The notes under the pieces were generated by a model. It was not told the DNA's origin and searched no databases. It saw only the letters and a program-made list of their open reading frames with translations. The position numbers were made by a program, and so were the translations under genes. A stretch of DNA of 64,000 bases from Piezodorus guildinii (taxonomy: Eukaryota > Arthropoda > Insecta > Hemiptera > Pentatomidae), in assembly GCA_023052935.1 (NCBI GenBank), contig CM041294.1:22158635-22222634 (forward strand), given 5' to 3'. Numbering within the stretch: the stretch's first letter is position 1; the number at the start of each line of letters is the position of its first letter. Below are positions 1-12,274 of this stretch, in pieces.

Positions 1-415
1 CAAAGCTCGATTTCGCATGCCCAAATAGGTCTGATAATAGTGATGTAAATGAGTCTTTTGTAATATACTGGAAGTTTTGAACGTTTGTCTAGTAAGTGTT
101 GTAGTAATCGATGTCTTCGAGCAGTTTCTTGTCGTTTCCTGCTTGTGTGAGGATTCCAAGTAAGGCGCTTGTCAAGATAGAGACCTAGGTATCGGATTTA
201 TTTAACAGGAGTAAGGGTAATGATAAGTTATAAAAGGATACTGGGGGGGGGAGGGGCAAGAAGTCATCGGTTTGCGACGAAGGGTAAAGATGATTAGGTG
301 GGATTTGTTGGGATTTATTTTAATCCTCCAATTTTGACACCATTCTTCAATGGCTGTAATGTGGGACTGAAGGGTTTGGGATGCAGCAGTTGGATCATTT
401 ATTATAATACCTAAA
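1..415 (-). pseudogene. LINE fragment, Jockey-like family A, RT C-terminal part
   Basis: Read on the minus strand this encodes the part of a non-LTR retrotransposon ORF2 that follows the RT active site: a YLGLxLDKRLTW-like block, then the QxxxRR/LDKR and IRPIWTYG blocks. It is recognisable because the copy at 48830-49870 carries the same blocks in a longer open frame. It is cut by the window edge on the 3' side of the element and fades at about 415. Small indels break the frame, so no protein is expected. Jockey clade is inferred from the C-terminal blocks shared by the family A copies. Confidence 0.7.
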
Positions 416-479
416 ATATATATCTAATATTTAGAATTTTAGGATTTCTTGCCAATGAAAGTAATTAAGATGCCTTCGA

Positions 480-1027
480 AAATACTTCCTGGCTTCCTTC
501 CTCTATCAAGTTATCCGATTCCGCCGTCCATCATACACCTCTGATCTCTTATTATTCAAATCCTCAATCCATTCCCGCAACACCCGTATGCGACCTTCTG
601 ATTTGTATATTGCGCCCCATGGAACCGCTACTTTCGACAGATCTTTCTTAATCCGATCCTCTTCCATATGGAAATCTATTCCTTCTGATATTCGTAATTC
701 TGCTACCCTTCCTACTTTTAAATCTCGTCTATTCTATTACCTCATGTCCATTCAATTTCCAAACAATACTGAATGATCCGGTTCCATGAAAATATGTAAA
801 TAGAAAAAGTTAGAGAAGGGTTTTTAATTTTTTTAAATTTTATTTTTTAGTCTAGGTTATGTATAGAAATATGATAATTATCTAATTATTATATTCTATA
901 ATCATCACTTATATCTTTTTTTTTTTTTTACAAATATTTTTACAGCCATTAGATTTCGAAGATATGTACTGTTTTATATTTTTGTCATTTCTCTCATGGT
1001 TTGTTTTTTACTTATTATTCATTGTTT

Positions 1028-1102
<75 letters not shown>

Positions 1103-1197
1103 CTTACTCTAAGACAGCAATTCTCTCATTCTTGTATATTGTATTATTCTAAAGGGACTTGTCACAGAATAAATAAAGAAATTATTATTATTAAAAG
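480..1197 (+). pseudogene. LINE 3' end, CR1/L2-like family B
   Basis: The end of an ORF2 is open at 588-776 and shows the C-terminal block FDRSFLIRSSSIWKSIP followed by FKSRLFYYLM. This block (RSF..R....W..IP..IR......FKS.L) is typical of the C terminus of CR1/L2-group and related LINE ORF2 proteins. The 3' UTR runs to 1197 and ends in GGGACTTGTCACAGAATAAATAAAG-like sequence, which matches, in reverse, the ends of the copies at 6125, 39820 and 53388. A (TA)n plus T-run lies inside the UTR at 1028-1101. Heavily 5' truncated. Confidence 0.65.
1028..1101. repeat. (TA)n followed by a ~30-nt T run
   Basis: About 20 TA units directly followed by an uninterrupted T run, inside the 3' UTR of a family B LINE tail. 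Simple sequence; the small open frame across it is not a gene. Confidence 0.9.
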
Positions 1198-2350
1198 AAA
1201 AGGTCCATGAATACAATAAGCCTGTTAACCAATATCAAGTACCTAAGAACTTTTGCACTTTCTACTTAAAAAACTGCTAAAACTAACCCTAAAACTGCCT
1301 TTAAGTCCACAACTGCTTCTATGATATCGTTTATGAAGACAATTTTGTAAATGTTACTACATTCATCATTAATTATTTAGTTCGAAAATAAGTTTATGTA
1401 TTTATAATAAAATAATAAACAAGTTCACAGTTTGTTTAATAGTATGTTTCAGTATTAACTCTCCATTCTTAATCTTAGACAAATTGCTTCAATAAATCCA
1501 TGCTATCAGCTTTGAGCAAACTTCATTACGAAAGTTAAATATTTAAGTTGATAAATCTGAGGCCTCCAATTAAAACGGTATTTCTATTTATCTTTCTCTC
1601 CCCTGTTCCCATACAATTAAATGTGATCAAACAAACCTATATTTCCCAACCGCTTATTAAGAAAATATTCCCCTTATAAACATAGCCTGCGTAGCAGGAG
1701 CAAATACAAGAGACACTAAGTAAAGTTGAGCCGACGACGCCCGTGAAATAGTCTCATTCAAAGTTTCACGAGGCTAAAAAATTACAAGAGATCTCACTTG
1801 ACAGTCACTGCAGATGTCGACCTCCTTCTTCTGGTGTTTTCTTTCTTCCAGCCGTTTTTTATGCTTTTGATTTACAACCCTTCTCCACTCTTCTTAACTT
1901 CTTTCTGTCTTAAAAAAAAAAAGAAAAAAAGATAGCGGATGTATCATGTATTTTTTAAGAAATCTTGTCATGAATTTCAGTTTAACGCCATAACACGTTT
2001 TAATTGTTTTATGTCATTTTAAAATTCCCCCCAAAACTATCATTAAATCGTTAGATATAACTTTATTAAATTTTAATTCTAATTAAATAATTAAATCTAA
2101 ATGGATTGCAAACCTTTTAAGTACTTTCTAGATCTATTATTTAAATGGTCCGAAAAATAATAAGTTACGCATTATAAAAAATAAAGAATTATTATTATTA
2201 AAAGTAGATCATGAACAGCAATAAAAGAAATATTCATATGACCATCTTTTTTTTTCTTTCCTGACCTGTGTTATAGCTAAGAAATTTCATGGCAGCTAAA
2301 TTTTTTGAATCTGTAAAAAAAAAAAAAAAACTATTATGAAAATTTTTTAA
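1198..2350. other. AT-rich stretch with no identified gene
   Basis: Low-complexity AT-rich sequence with A and T runs. The text near 1665-1700 (ATTCCCCTTATAAACATAGCC) resembles 59755-59790 in the same orientation, so both may be remnants of one LINE 3' UTR in minus orientation. No coding signal seen. Confidence 0.4.
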
Positions 2351-2353
2351 AAT

Positions 2354-2411
2354 TTCAAAAAATGACTGATTCCTGATTATTCCACCTATAATTATATCAC
2401 TGATGATGCAT
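2354..2411 (+). repeat. Short repeat shared with 53085-53140 (Penelope-like end?)
   Basis: The string around GACTGATTCCTGATTATTCCACC matches, with few changes, the region downstream of the hammerhead-like stem at 53026-53062. Only the distal part is kept here. Assignment to a Penelope-like element is inference. Confidence 0.35.
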
Positions 2412-2559
2412 CATTATTAAACAATAGATCATTTTTTAATTCATCCCGGTCATGAGTTCTATGACAGTTTAAATTCTGACTAATATTCGTAATAAAAATA
2501 ATTGTAAAGCACAGAGGAGCACAGTTAATCTGCAATAACTAAAATAATGATTTATTTGC

Positions 2560-2945
2560 ATTATAAATTGCTAGGAAAAGCGATCCCTCACTCAGCTTCT
2601 TTTTAGCCTTTAATAATTTTCTTGCTAAATTCATACATAACGACAGTGCGACAGGCCATTTAGGTCCTTGGCCGCGCGGTGTAACTCCCAGAAGAATGTT
2701 CTCATGATTCTCCATGATAACCTGTAATATAGGGCTATTTTTGTGAGTGGCCACCAGTTGGCTGAAAAACCTGACATACTCCTAAGAGAGGCTGTAAGTG
2801 AATAGCTATTAATTCTATTCTTGAAAAAATCCTCCCAGAACTGGAATTCGAACATTACCTTTACCTTTTGCAAGGTAGACTTGCTTGCTAGCGTTGAGTT
2901 AGTGAGTGAATTCACATTGATAAGTTGTAAGGCTGGCAAATAGTA
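2560..2945 (-). mobile_element. tRNA-derived SINE, family S1
   Basis: On the minus strand there is a degraded tRNA-like head (near 2850-2945, with a B-box-like GTTCGAATTCC) followed by the body AGCCTCTC...GTCAG...CAGCCAA.TGGTGGCCACTCACAAAAATA...GGCCTGTCGC. The same body occurs at 28165-28440 and, more diverged, at 15366-15770. Two short open frames here are chance frames in the SINE. Confidence 0.6.
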
Positions 2946-2959
2946 CAATATTTATGTAT

Positions 2960-4750
2960 AGTTTTCAAATGGAAGTTGATTTTAATATTTAAACAAGAGT
3001 GATGGTAATGGTAAAAAAAAATGTCTTTAATTCTTAAAAAAATAAAAATAAAACAATAAGGAAGAATATAAAAATAAATAATTATGTCATGATATAAATC
3101 GATTATTTTTTAAAATTATTTATAATCCCAATTATTAGTTTAAAAAAAAGTTCAAAATCAGTGAAAAAATAAATCAAAATGCAAAGACTGGTTATTATGG
3201 TGGACGCTCGACAAGCAAGAGATTTGTTTTTGATTTACTACTTCGATTTTATTAGTATGATTTTCAGAATTTAATAAAATCGATTTTTTGTATCACAAAG
3301 TAATTACAGTGGTCCGATTTTGGTACATCCTGTATTATAAAATATATAGTATATAGCTTTAATATATTTAAACGTTCAAACGGCCTTTCTTTAAATGATA
3401 ATTCTTTGTTAGGGGTTTAGTTGTTTTGTAAAATATCTCAATTTAAATTTTTTTTTTTAATAATTTCAATTAAAATGATGAATGCTACAGAAGATTTTAA
3501 ATGCGGATTATAGTTTATAGAGATATAAACTTCATTTATTACTTCAAGAAATACAATCCTGTTATATTCATAAAAAGTCATATTTATTATTAGAGGTTCC
3601 CTAAACGATCATTCTTAGGTCGTTAACGGTGGCAAGGGTGTTTTATTTCAGATGCTAGAGACAGTACCTTCATTAGTGTAAAACTTAAAGGTAGGTAAAA
3701 CACCCTATATAACCAGTCCTACTGGGAGAGTTTTATTACGTTTAATTACGCCATTGTCTTTTATTAAGACAAAATGTCAGAGTCTAATGAATCCAAGGAA
3801 TTAGTCTCTTTCTTAAAACTGATTATTTTCAGACGTTTGGATCATATTTTACTTGCTCCATTAAGTATGGTGAAGAATACTTACCAATAAAAGTATCATC
3901 AAACTTTTGAAATTGTTGATAATTGAATACTTTGTATAACTATTTATGTTATTATTCTAACCTATCCTTAGATCTCGCTGTGGTCCTAAATTTAAGAAAT
4001 TAGTGCATATTTTATTATATTCATACGATTACAAAATATAGTTCAAATTCTCTCCGGTGATGTCCATTAACTTCACTGGCTGTAGGTAAGCCATGGAAAG
4101 AAAAGAAAAAGTATTCTTCGGCATACTACTCTCAAACTAGAAATATTTAAAAACTGTCGTTTTCTTCACAGAATATTTTTTCTTGATATAACTTCATGTC
4201 ATATGAAAATACAGATAAATATAATATAGCAATTCCATAAATATCTTAAAACATTTAAAAAAGTAATTACTCTCCATTTTCAAGAAAAGTCCGAATTTTA
4301 TTTAAAATGTGAGAGAAATGAAAAGTCGATAATCATTTTGTTTGCTAAACATAACAGGGTTTTGTTTATTATAAGATGATAAAATAAATAGGTTGATGAA
4401 ATAAATAAAAAGAAATTTATTAACCACGGTAATTTATATAAGTGCAGTGAATTGGTTATTAATGAAAATAACAGCCCCACCAACAGACGACAACCAGGTT
4501 TTACTTAATCATTTTTCTAGTTCCAATTATTTCTTCATTCGATATTAATATTTTTCCTGCTTCAATATAATTAAAAACCTGAAAAAATAGAATTCTCACG
4601 GAAGACAATATGGTAAAAGAATTTAGAACATGAACAAGATAAAATATGAAACTTAAAGAAGTGGTATTAACACCGTTCATAATTTAAATATTATATCCAA
4701 AATTTAATATTAAATATTAATTTAATAACATTTTGACTTATCACATAAGA
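2960..4750. other. AT-rich stretch with no identified gene
   Basis: A 61-codon minus-strand frame at 4298-4483 is hydrophobic and AT-driven with no recognisable motif. The slightly GC-richer patch at 3600-3720 was not assigned. Nothing else supported. Confidence 0.4.
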
Positions 4751-4754
4751 ATAA

Positions 4755-5025
4755 GGGATTTCATCTTGTGTAGTGACTAGCACAACAGCCATCTATATAT
4801 CCAGACCCGGTAGATGTTTCTCGGATTTTGTGAAGGATTGCAAAATCCTTTGTTCTTTGAAAAGACCGTAAATTAATGGTCGCGAGCAAGTACTATATCA
4901 GGTACCACAAGTTAAAGATCGTTATCTAAATTAAAGCTGGACATGCAAAATTTAACTGGACTTCCTCTGTAGCAATATTTCGGATAACCACAAAAGCATA
5001 AAGTGACGTAAAATAAATAATGAAA
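4755..5025 (+). mobile_element. tRNA-derived SINE, family S2 (diverged copy)
   Basis: Recognised from the family order: CAACAGCC head, CCCGGTAGATG, a middle with ATCAGGTAC, AAAGATC and TATC, then CACAAAAGCATAAAGTGACGT and a TAAATAAT tail. It is the most diverged S2 copy in the window. Confidence 0.5.
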
Positions 5026-5274
5026 ATATCTATAGTTTTCCTTCAGTCCCTTCTCTTAAGTCTTAAAATATAAATATAATACTCGAGATATATTATAATA
5101 ATTATATTGATTTATCTATATTGCGTGATATTATTTTTGTTATCACATTGTGTATTTGTTTTTTTGTTGGTTTTTTCAATGCTTTGATTTTTTTTTTTTA
5201 AATTCTGATAACTAATTACAATTTTTGATTTTTAATTAAAGTAGTATTGTTTTTAAGCAGATTTTATTTTTTTA

Positions 5275-5715
5275 AATATTTATTTATTGAGAAATATTAC
5301 AATCTGTTTCAGAATGAACAATAGTAATAGTGATATGAGACCAGATTCATACAATATATACAGAAAATAATGATTAAGTCAAATTACATAAAATAGAAAA
5401 AAAAATCATTTATATGTACAATAAAATAAAACAAAATAAAAAAACAAAACAAACAACAACCTATAATTGAGATAAATACAAAGTTGGCAAATAAATAAAC
5501 ATCATACAAACAATGGTAAACATATACAATATATACAACTGCTAAGGGGACCCCAGATTGGGCTTTTCCCTCCACTTGTTGAGGAAAAAAAACGGAATCC
5601 AAGAGATCCCAGCGCCTCTCTCTCACCCGCATCACTGGTCTTAGCCAGCAGAGGCTGAGTTAGGGCGCAATAGCCACAAACTTACAGTACACGAGTAGAG
5701 GATCTGACCAGTGTC
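5275..5715 (-). mobile_element. LINE 3' UTR, family A type
   Basis: Nearly the same sequence as 17760-18240: the minus-strand 3' end with CTCAATAAATAAA, an A-rich body, and the GAGGCGCTGGGATCT block also present at 12930-12960 and 28735-28755. Only the 3' UTR is present. Minus-strand open frames here are UTR artefacts. Confidence 0.65.
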
Positions 5716-6124
5716 ATATAAAAAAAAAAAATATATATAGAATAAAACAATAATAAAAAAACAAAAAAAAACGAAAAAAAAAACAACCTACAATAATTTT
5801 AAACAGATAAAAATTTACTCCAATAACCCTTTTACTTCTTTTCAAAGTAAATACTCTTTTAAACGCTAGCCAAAGCTTAAAATAAATGCAGAGAAACCTA
5901 TGAGAGGGATTTTATGAAGGTTAAGGAAGTTTTCCCCGGAGGCTGTGAGGAGAAGGGAGCTGTAGGGGAGTGCGGTTACCTAACCAGAACAACTCTAATT
6001 TCATTAAGACATTCCCCGGGGTCTCTTCGGCTAGATTCCGATCTACCAGCCAATTGCTTAGATTAAATGCTCTTTCCGAGGCGCAAAATATCCTCGCTAT
6101 GTCAGTGTTTAGGAAAAATACAGT

Positions 6125-7080
6125 TGTTTTAGAAATAGAAAATAATCTTTATTCTGGGACACAGTCCCTTAAGAACAACAAATATGTACAATTAAAGTAT
6201 ACAGTTTATCTGGCCAAAAGACTAAATGATCATGATTAATTCTTATTCACAATGGTGTAAGAAGTAATAAAATAAAAAAAAAGAATATATCTATACAATA
6301 AAACAAAAGAGTAAAATAAATAAACTTCTTCAGATGCATACATTTGCTGAACAAAACTAAATTTAAAAATATTAATTAATTAAATTAGGTATGATCAATA
6401 AATAATATTTCCTTTTTACATTCAAAATCTGATGTTCCATATAAAACGTTATTGCTGTTGAGCGTCTGTTTGGGAATACAGGAGGCATTGGAACAGTTGG
6501 GACTTGAATGATGATAGATATGAAGCATGGCGGATATGAGTAGGTAGGGAATTCCAGAGATTTGCAGAGCAGACGAGAAAGGAATGATCAAAAGTTGTTG
6601 TTCTATGGGTAGGAATTTAACGGTCAGAATGGAGGGACCTTGTTTCGAGGGAGTGGATTGACGATTTAAATTGTAGAAGACTGTGGGTATAAGGTGGGAG
6701 CTGGGTGTTAATGGTTTGGTAAAGGAATGATCCTAGGAAATATTGCCTACGAATTGGGGGAAGGAGCCACTTTAATTCGCCGTATAAATGGGTCACATGA
6801 GACCGCTTAGGAGTGTTGAGGATAAATCTTAAAGATATGTTCATAATTCGCTTTAGCCTGTCCTCAAGCACTGTCGGGTGGCCACCATATACTAAGCAGC
6901 AATAGTCAAAGTGCGGGAAAATAAGTGAGGAAATAAGGGGGTTACGGATGGATAGTGGAAGAAAATAACGGGAACGATGAAAGTATTTGAGGGTACTTAT
7001 TGTTCTGCATGAAATTTGGGCAATATGTGGTTTCCACGAAAGGGTTTGGTCAATGGTAATACCCATTTTATAAATATATT
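6125..7080 (-). pseudogene. LINE 3' end, CR1/L2-like family B
   Basis: Minus-strand open frames (6617-7153 and 6385-6591) encode the last ~250 residues of an ORF2. Blocks in order: GITIDQTLSWKPHIAQIS, then PHFDYCCLVYGG, DRLKRIMN, a PPIRRQYFLGSFLYQ block, and the FDRSF/SSALQISGIPYL terminus in a shifted frame. One frameshift lies near 6600-6620. The 3' UTR ends at ~6125 with the GGGACTGTGTCCCAGAATAAAG-type terminus. It abuts the 3' tail of a family A LINE at 7083, which suggests insertion into that tail. RT catalytic blocks are absent (5' truncated). Confidence 0.75.
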
Positions 7081-7082
7081 TA

Positions 7083-7640
7083 TAGCAATTTACAACAGCA
7101 TTATATGAATACGACAAGTAAATGTGATTGTAACTGTAAAAGGCATGATGCATATGTAGAGAAACTGAGCATAGCAGAACTCCGAAAATATTCTAAGCTA
7201 GAAGATTTTCAGACGCCTCAGAGGATTGTCAATAATTTAAAAGGTAGCAAGGATAGAAACTCATGGGTTTTAGTCGGAATGGAGTTTTCATGAAAGGAGT
7301 AATAGGTGTTCAAGTGTAAATCAGCAACACATGGAACAATAAGATCTTTAGCCGCTTTAATGTTAGGAGCATTAAGGTTTTTACGAAGGATTTAATACAA
7401 AAATAATTCGATGGTTTTAGTAGAGCTCCACAGCTCAGTTAGGCCTTATGATAGATGTGTTGAGTAAGTGTAAGTAGTTAAGTGGAAGGTTTGAGCGTTT
7501 GTCTAGTAACTGTTGAAGTAGCTTAAAACGTTGGGCAGTTCCTTGTCGTTTTAGTTTTGCACGAGGGTTCCAAGTAAGACGTTTGTCAAGATGGAGTTTC
7601 ATGGAGGTTGATTATACAATCAAAATGTTATAAAAGGACT
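7083..7640 (-). pseudogene. LINE 3' end, Jockey-like family A
   Basis: Minus-strand 3' tail (ATCACATTTACTTGTCG-type UTR end) and C-terminal coding blocks. The sequence at 7208-7225 is the remnant of the RRLK block, and 7500-7600 is the LDKR...L.WNP block. The coding frame is broken by many indels. Same family and orientation as 10690, 24020 and 48830. Confidence 0.65.
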
Positions 7641-7829
7641 CTAAGTTAAAATCAAGGCTGGATGTCACATCTTTGTGGAAAAAAAAAAATTAAATTTACG
7701 TTTTTCTTGAAAATCGTTTGTGCCGTTCCGGAAAATATTTTATTTATTTCTCCCTTCCTAACTTTTCTGCCACAAGGATTAAGGGGTTAAAAGTTTGCAA
7801 AAGGTGGTTTCTTATAAGTTTGAATGATT

Positions 7830-8340
7830 CAATGATTACTCCGGTGCTTGCATTAGGACATGTTCAGCGTTTACACTGGGTGCGTATATACTGATATCAT
7901 CTGATACTACTGCTCTTGTTTGCTTGAATGAGACCACTGGAGCTGTAAAAAACAGGAAAATTATTGGTCAACCTGCGGGTAGTGAATGATTCAACGCGTG
8001 GGGTCAGTAGCTTCTCATTAACCCAAAACGACGAACGATCTTTCTCTGAGATAGCTTCGGATCAATCGGCAAAGGGAGGCAGGGAACCTGAACTACCCCA
8101 GACGACGAAGCAGGAGTGTGTGAGACACACTGTCCAAGGCTTGTGTGCAGTCCAGGGAGATGAACGCCGTAGCTCTGTTGTTACCAATCTGCTCTATGGT
8201 GTGTGAATAAAGTTTCGCCTAATTGTGCTCTTAGGTGACTCCTCACTGAAAGTCAGTTTTCTCTGGTGGACTGATATTCTCCTCAACTTGTGCCACACCA
8301 GTTCGTTGTAGACCAGCCTCTCAAAGGTTTTGTTTAATGT
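7830..8340 (-). pseudogene. Reverse transcriptase fragment, LINE family D
   Basis: On the minus strand, broken frames read like the RT palm: a LDCTQAL..VSHT block (near 8110-8155; equivalent to the D.xxAFD motif), then FRLP and a region ending with CKR near the former active site. The same block occurs on the plus strand in the pseudogene at 30820-31840, so these are two copies of one old LINE. Clade not determined. Confidence 0.5.
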
Positions 8341-8644
8341 ACGAAATCCGCACGTAGGAGTATAAGATGTTCAATAGAAAGGCATTAGCCTTCCTAGGAA
8401 GCACATTTAACAGTACGTACAGAATATTATCTGCCCTGACGTTATATTAAGATATGTTGAGGTATAGACTGTATTTAAACAAAATAAACGATGTTTATTT
8501 AATGTAAGTCTATGTAAAATTGTTTGGCTTTTTCCAACATAACCAAAACTTTTGTAATCGAAATGCGTCAAGGATAGGAATGCAGGACCACTGGAGCATA
8601 TTATAAGATTATTTAAAGCCTAATTACAATTAATAGTACCCACA

Positions 8645-9250
8645 CATGTAATGAGTATTTCTATCTATCAGCTTATGGTCCTTATAGATCCTTGGACTCC
8701 TCAGCGATCCTCTTCCACTCTGACCTGTCTTCGGCTGCCCTTCTACACCCGCTGACACCCAACGATCGAAGGTCCTCCTCTACGTCCTGCAGCCAACGAA
8801 GTCTAGGTCTGCCCCTGCTCCTTCTTCCACCAGGGGTCCCTCTATCATCATTTTTGGCAGTCCTCTCACTTTCCATTCTCTGTACATGCCCCAGCCATCT
8901 TATTCTGGCACTTGATCTTGGCAACTATATCAGGTGTCTTCATTCGCCAACGATCTCCTTCTTTAGTAGGAACAAAGATTTTTTTGAGAAATTTTCTTTC
9001 CCACATTTTTAGTAGTCTTTCATCATTGCGTGTTAATGTCCAGGACTCGATTCCCTTCCGTACATGACCACTGGCTGAAGGACAGTACAATATAAGTCTT
9101 ATCTTCAGTTCTCTGGATATATTCCTGTTCTGAAATATTTTAATAAGAGACCAATAACATATATTGCCAGCTGTTATTCTTGCTTTAATTTCGTCTCTAA
9201 TCTTATTATTCTCAGTGATAGCAGTGCCTAGATACTTAAACTGTGGTAAT
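8645..9250 (-). pseudogene. RTE-like LINE ORF2 C terminus, family C
   Basis: Minus-strand frames at 8682-8924 and 8866-9090 contain SWTLTRNDERLLKMWERK followed, after a frameshift, by IRWLGHVQRMESER, GRRSRGRPRLRWLQDVEEDLRSLG and a terminus with ...W+RIAEE. The ETW.LT..DE.LL..FERK / RW.GHV.RM / GRP..RW pattern is typical of the C terminus of a large arthropod endonuclease-RT group, often annotated RTE-like or craniofacial-development-protein-2-like. RT catalytic blocks are missing. Confidence 0.7.
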
Positions 9251-9259
9251 CTCTAGAAC

Positions 9260-10680
9260 CTATATCCATGTAATGAGTATTATTTTTTTCAAAATTAGCG
9301 ATATTTTTCAAGATAGATAATGTAAAAAGGCAATTATAAATATTGGTTTTTATAATTTTTTTCAAGACCCAAGTAATAGCCAATCAATCATAGTTGAAAA
9401 CCTTACTTTTCTCGACCAAGTAATACATCGGTAAAACTTGTCACCTCCAAGTAAAAGTTTGTTAGTCCCGCTATCAAAAATATGCAACAAAACTATTTTC
9501 AAGTTGGTTTCCACTCCCGTGGCTTTTCATCTAATCAAAACTTTCCCTATTTCCCCTCGCCCCACCTCTTCTTCAGGAAGGCCCGGAAAATCCTTCCGAA
9601 ATAAGAAAGGTTGCTAATATAGAACCTGACCCTTCGTTAAAATGTAATAGTATGCTAATTCCGGTGCTGGTTCAAAGATCAAAAATCTCAAATTATACTT
9701 TAAAATATGGGGCATCTGAAAGTACAATGCGACGCCGGCCTGCTTCCGATTTGCTGAAGATTCCGGTTGTAAGAGTAGCAGAGGGAAATTTAGAAGAATT
9801 GTCCTTGGAGCGAGTAAACTGTTAGGAAGGGAAAGGTAATTATCCCAACAGCCTGAAGAAAATAACATTTCCACTTGATAGGGAAAAAATTAACCTCTCC
9901 GAAAATAGACCACTTCGGGTTGGTTAATCTACTTTGCAATGGAGAGTGAGAAATTTAATCTTCTTGTTTAAATTAGTAATTATCATCCCTCTAACTAATG
10001 AGTTTCCTGCTGCTAGTCAAAATGATTATTTAACTTCATTTTACATGAATTAACAATTGCACTCCGTTTCTCAATTTATTTTTACCTCTGTTTACAAATC
10101 GTGGCTTTTTATCATCTTAATGAAAAATGTGACTTTCTAATAAGCAGCATTATTGCCCAAATAATGTTTAATTTTCAATTATTCTTTTAAAATTTATATA
10201 AATAATAATAAAAGTAAGCTTAGTGAACCAGAAGGTTCGATACCGACACCTCTAAATGTTGCCTTCGCATATTCGTCCAATTATCAACATCCTGAGCCCT
10301 GAGCTCATGCATAAAACAACCAACCCACTTTTATAAGCTCTTATAACCTCTCAGACGCCTACCAGTCAGTTTCATCGCATACTAACTTTTTTTTTCGGAA
10401 TTCGTTCTTTACTGAGCCTAAAGACCTTACAAGCCTTTTTGATTCGCCTCGATACTATCAATTCAATTATAATGCAGTGTACAAGCAACTTAATTTAACT
10501 TAACGTTTTGAGTTGGAATATTCGCAAAAAAAATGAATAAATAAGTTCAAGGCGTTTGTTGAGTGTCATTCGTTACATTTTTACCTGCGGCCCCATTGTA
10601 ATTCTTCTGTCCATAGCACGGTGGTCATCTAAAGGAATAGGGTTGTTCTGGATGAAGTCTGGATGGAAGGTATGTCTTCA
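9260..10680. other. No gene recognised; unique-looking sequence
   Basis: An 86-codon minus-strand frame at 9614-9874 has no recognisable motif. The patch 10225-10265 contains a B-box-like AAGGTTCGATACC without a convincing tRNA fold. The stretch 9400-9900 is less AT-rich than its surroundings and is not repeated elsewhere in the window as far as I can see. Confidence 0.35.
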
Positions 10681-10689
10681 TAGGGTAAA

Positions 10690-11145
10690 TGTAATTTTTT
10701 TTTCAATTGAAATTTACTACTATATATTCTAATACACCAAGTAAATATGCTGCTATAATATAATGTACATGAAAAACATAAAGAGAAACTGCCCATTGGC
10801 AGCACTCTAGTAGTCAATCTAAACAAGAAGGTTTCGAGACCATCTTCTCTTCAGGCGCCTCGGTGGATTATCAGCAGTTAAAGAGGAAGCAAGGAACCAG
10901 TGGATTACAGTGGGAATAGAGTTGGTCATGGTAGGAATGTTACCTAGTACGGGCCAAATCAGCTACATATGGAACATGGAGGTCTTTATGTTTTTATTTG
11001 TGACAAAGTAACGAGCGTTGAGGATTTTGGATTATAAGGATTGGATACGGGAAGAATTGGATGGTTTAGTAGATCCCCAAAGCTTAACTCCGTAGGTCCA
11101 GACAGACCATGTGTCTTTGTCTCGTAAATGAGTCTTTTGTAGATT
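10690..11145 (-). pseudogene. LINE 3' end, Jockey-like family A
   Basis: The minus-strand 3' UTR (10690-10850) is followed by the C-terminal coding remnant: CGCCTGAAGAGAAG (the R-L-K-R block) at 10842-10860 and a block shared with 24160-24420 and 48900-49210. It ends at about 11145 where an RTE-like LINE with a (GAA)n 3' tail begins, so the two are joined or nested. Confidence 0.65.
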
Positions 11146-11760
11146 ATCTTCTTCTTCTTCTTTTACTGGCTCAACAGGCGCATGAGGCTGCCCTTGGCCA
11201 GCTCAGCAGTCGCCAGCCATCCTTCTCAATCTACAGTCCCGAGCTGTCTAAGATCCTTCCCTACACCACCCTCCCATCGACCCTTCGGCCTACCACGCTG
11301 GCGCTGGCCGTCCGGAACATTCCTGAGCACTCTACTTGCCACCCTGTCACAGTTCATCCTCATCACGTGCCCAATCCATTTTAACCTCTGTATCTTAATA
11401 TGAGAGGAGATACTGATATCCTGGTAGAGCTGAAACAATTCCCTATTTTTCCTTCGCCGCCACTGACCATCGATACGGCTCCCATGATTCTCCTTAGGAT
11501 TACCCGTTCAAACCTATCAAGCAGTTCTACATTTCTGTTGTTGGGGATCCAAGTTTCTCCACCGTACGTAACCACTGGTCTTACAAGGGTTTTGTATAGC
11601 ATCAACTTGGTGGAGCGGCTCAAAAACTTGCTTCGGAATAGCATTGATAAGGAAAAATAGGCTCTATTACCAGCCGCTATATGCTTTCTTACCTCATCTT
11701 CTTCCTTCAGTTCATCATTAATAATAGAGCCTAGATACTGAAAAATCCATGTCATGATTA
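11146..11760 (-). pseudogene. RTE-like LINE ORF2 C terminus, family C
   Basis: Minus-strand frames 11381-11755 and 11226-11438. Read in order: FQYLGSIINDELKEEDEVRKHI, SRSTKLMLYKTLVRPVVTYGGETW, ELLDRFERVILRRIMG, then after a frameshift IKIQRLKWIGHVMRMNCDR and RGRPKGRW. This is the usual order for the region after RT in family C. The 3' end on the left is (TTC)n on the plus strand, (GAA)n in element orientation, at 11146-11163. One frameshift near 11400. Confidence 0.75.
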
Positions 11761-11764
11761 TATA

Positions 11765-12220
11765 CAGTGAAAAGTAAGGACGCCGGTCTTGACCTTTGGG
11801 TACTGAATCGTAAAAATAAAGAGCGTTTTTGTGATGTTCCGTTTGTTACGCCAGAAATCGGAAGGATTTTGACAGGTAGAAGATGAATGTGGTGCTAACA
11901 CAATCCATAACATATTTCATCGAAAGAGAAAAGGGCTAAGACGATACAGCGAGGTACATCGACCCGGACAGAGGCGACACACTGAGTGCTATATCCCATC
12001 GGCCTATCTACTGCGGAACCTGGCACAATGCTCTATTGTAAGCTGTCCACAATACTCACCGTCCACAATACTCTTCACTCTCTCCTAATTCTTAGTGTTT
12101 GCGGACTATTGTATGTTCGTGAATCTAGGTGTTTATGGCATATTAATTACTTGGTTCTGCAATACTATAAAGATGCAGAAAACGAGCCTTTGAACAAAGC
12201 ACATAATGTGATTTATAACG
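11765..12220. other. No gene recognised
   Basis: Mixed-composition sequence with a 104-codon plus-strand frame (11986-12300) that runs into a (TA)n tract. No motif recognised and no support for coding. Confidence 0.35.
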
Positions 12221-12223
12221 ATA

Positions 12224-12227
12224 TCAT

Positions 12228-12262
<35 letters not shown>

Positions 12263-12272
12263 TATATATATA
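12224..12272. repeat. (TA)n tract
   Basis: About 24 TA units with one interruption, immediately left of a dispersed repeat that recurs at 14045. Confidence 0.9.
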
Positions 12273-12274
12273 TG

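Noticed and set aside
1001..1210. 69-codon plus-strand frame
   Set aside because: Reads through (TA)n and a T run; Tyr/Ile and Phe repeats only.
5384..5635. 83-codon minus-strand frame, also seen at 17897-18244
   Set aside because: Lies in a LINE 3' UTR; hydrophobic run comes from A-rich UTR read in reverse.
10225..10265. B-box-like AAGGTTCGATACC
   Set aside because: No matching A box or cloverleaf around it.
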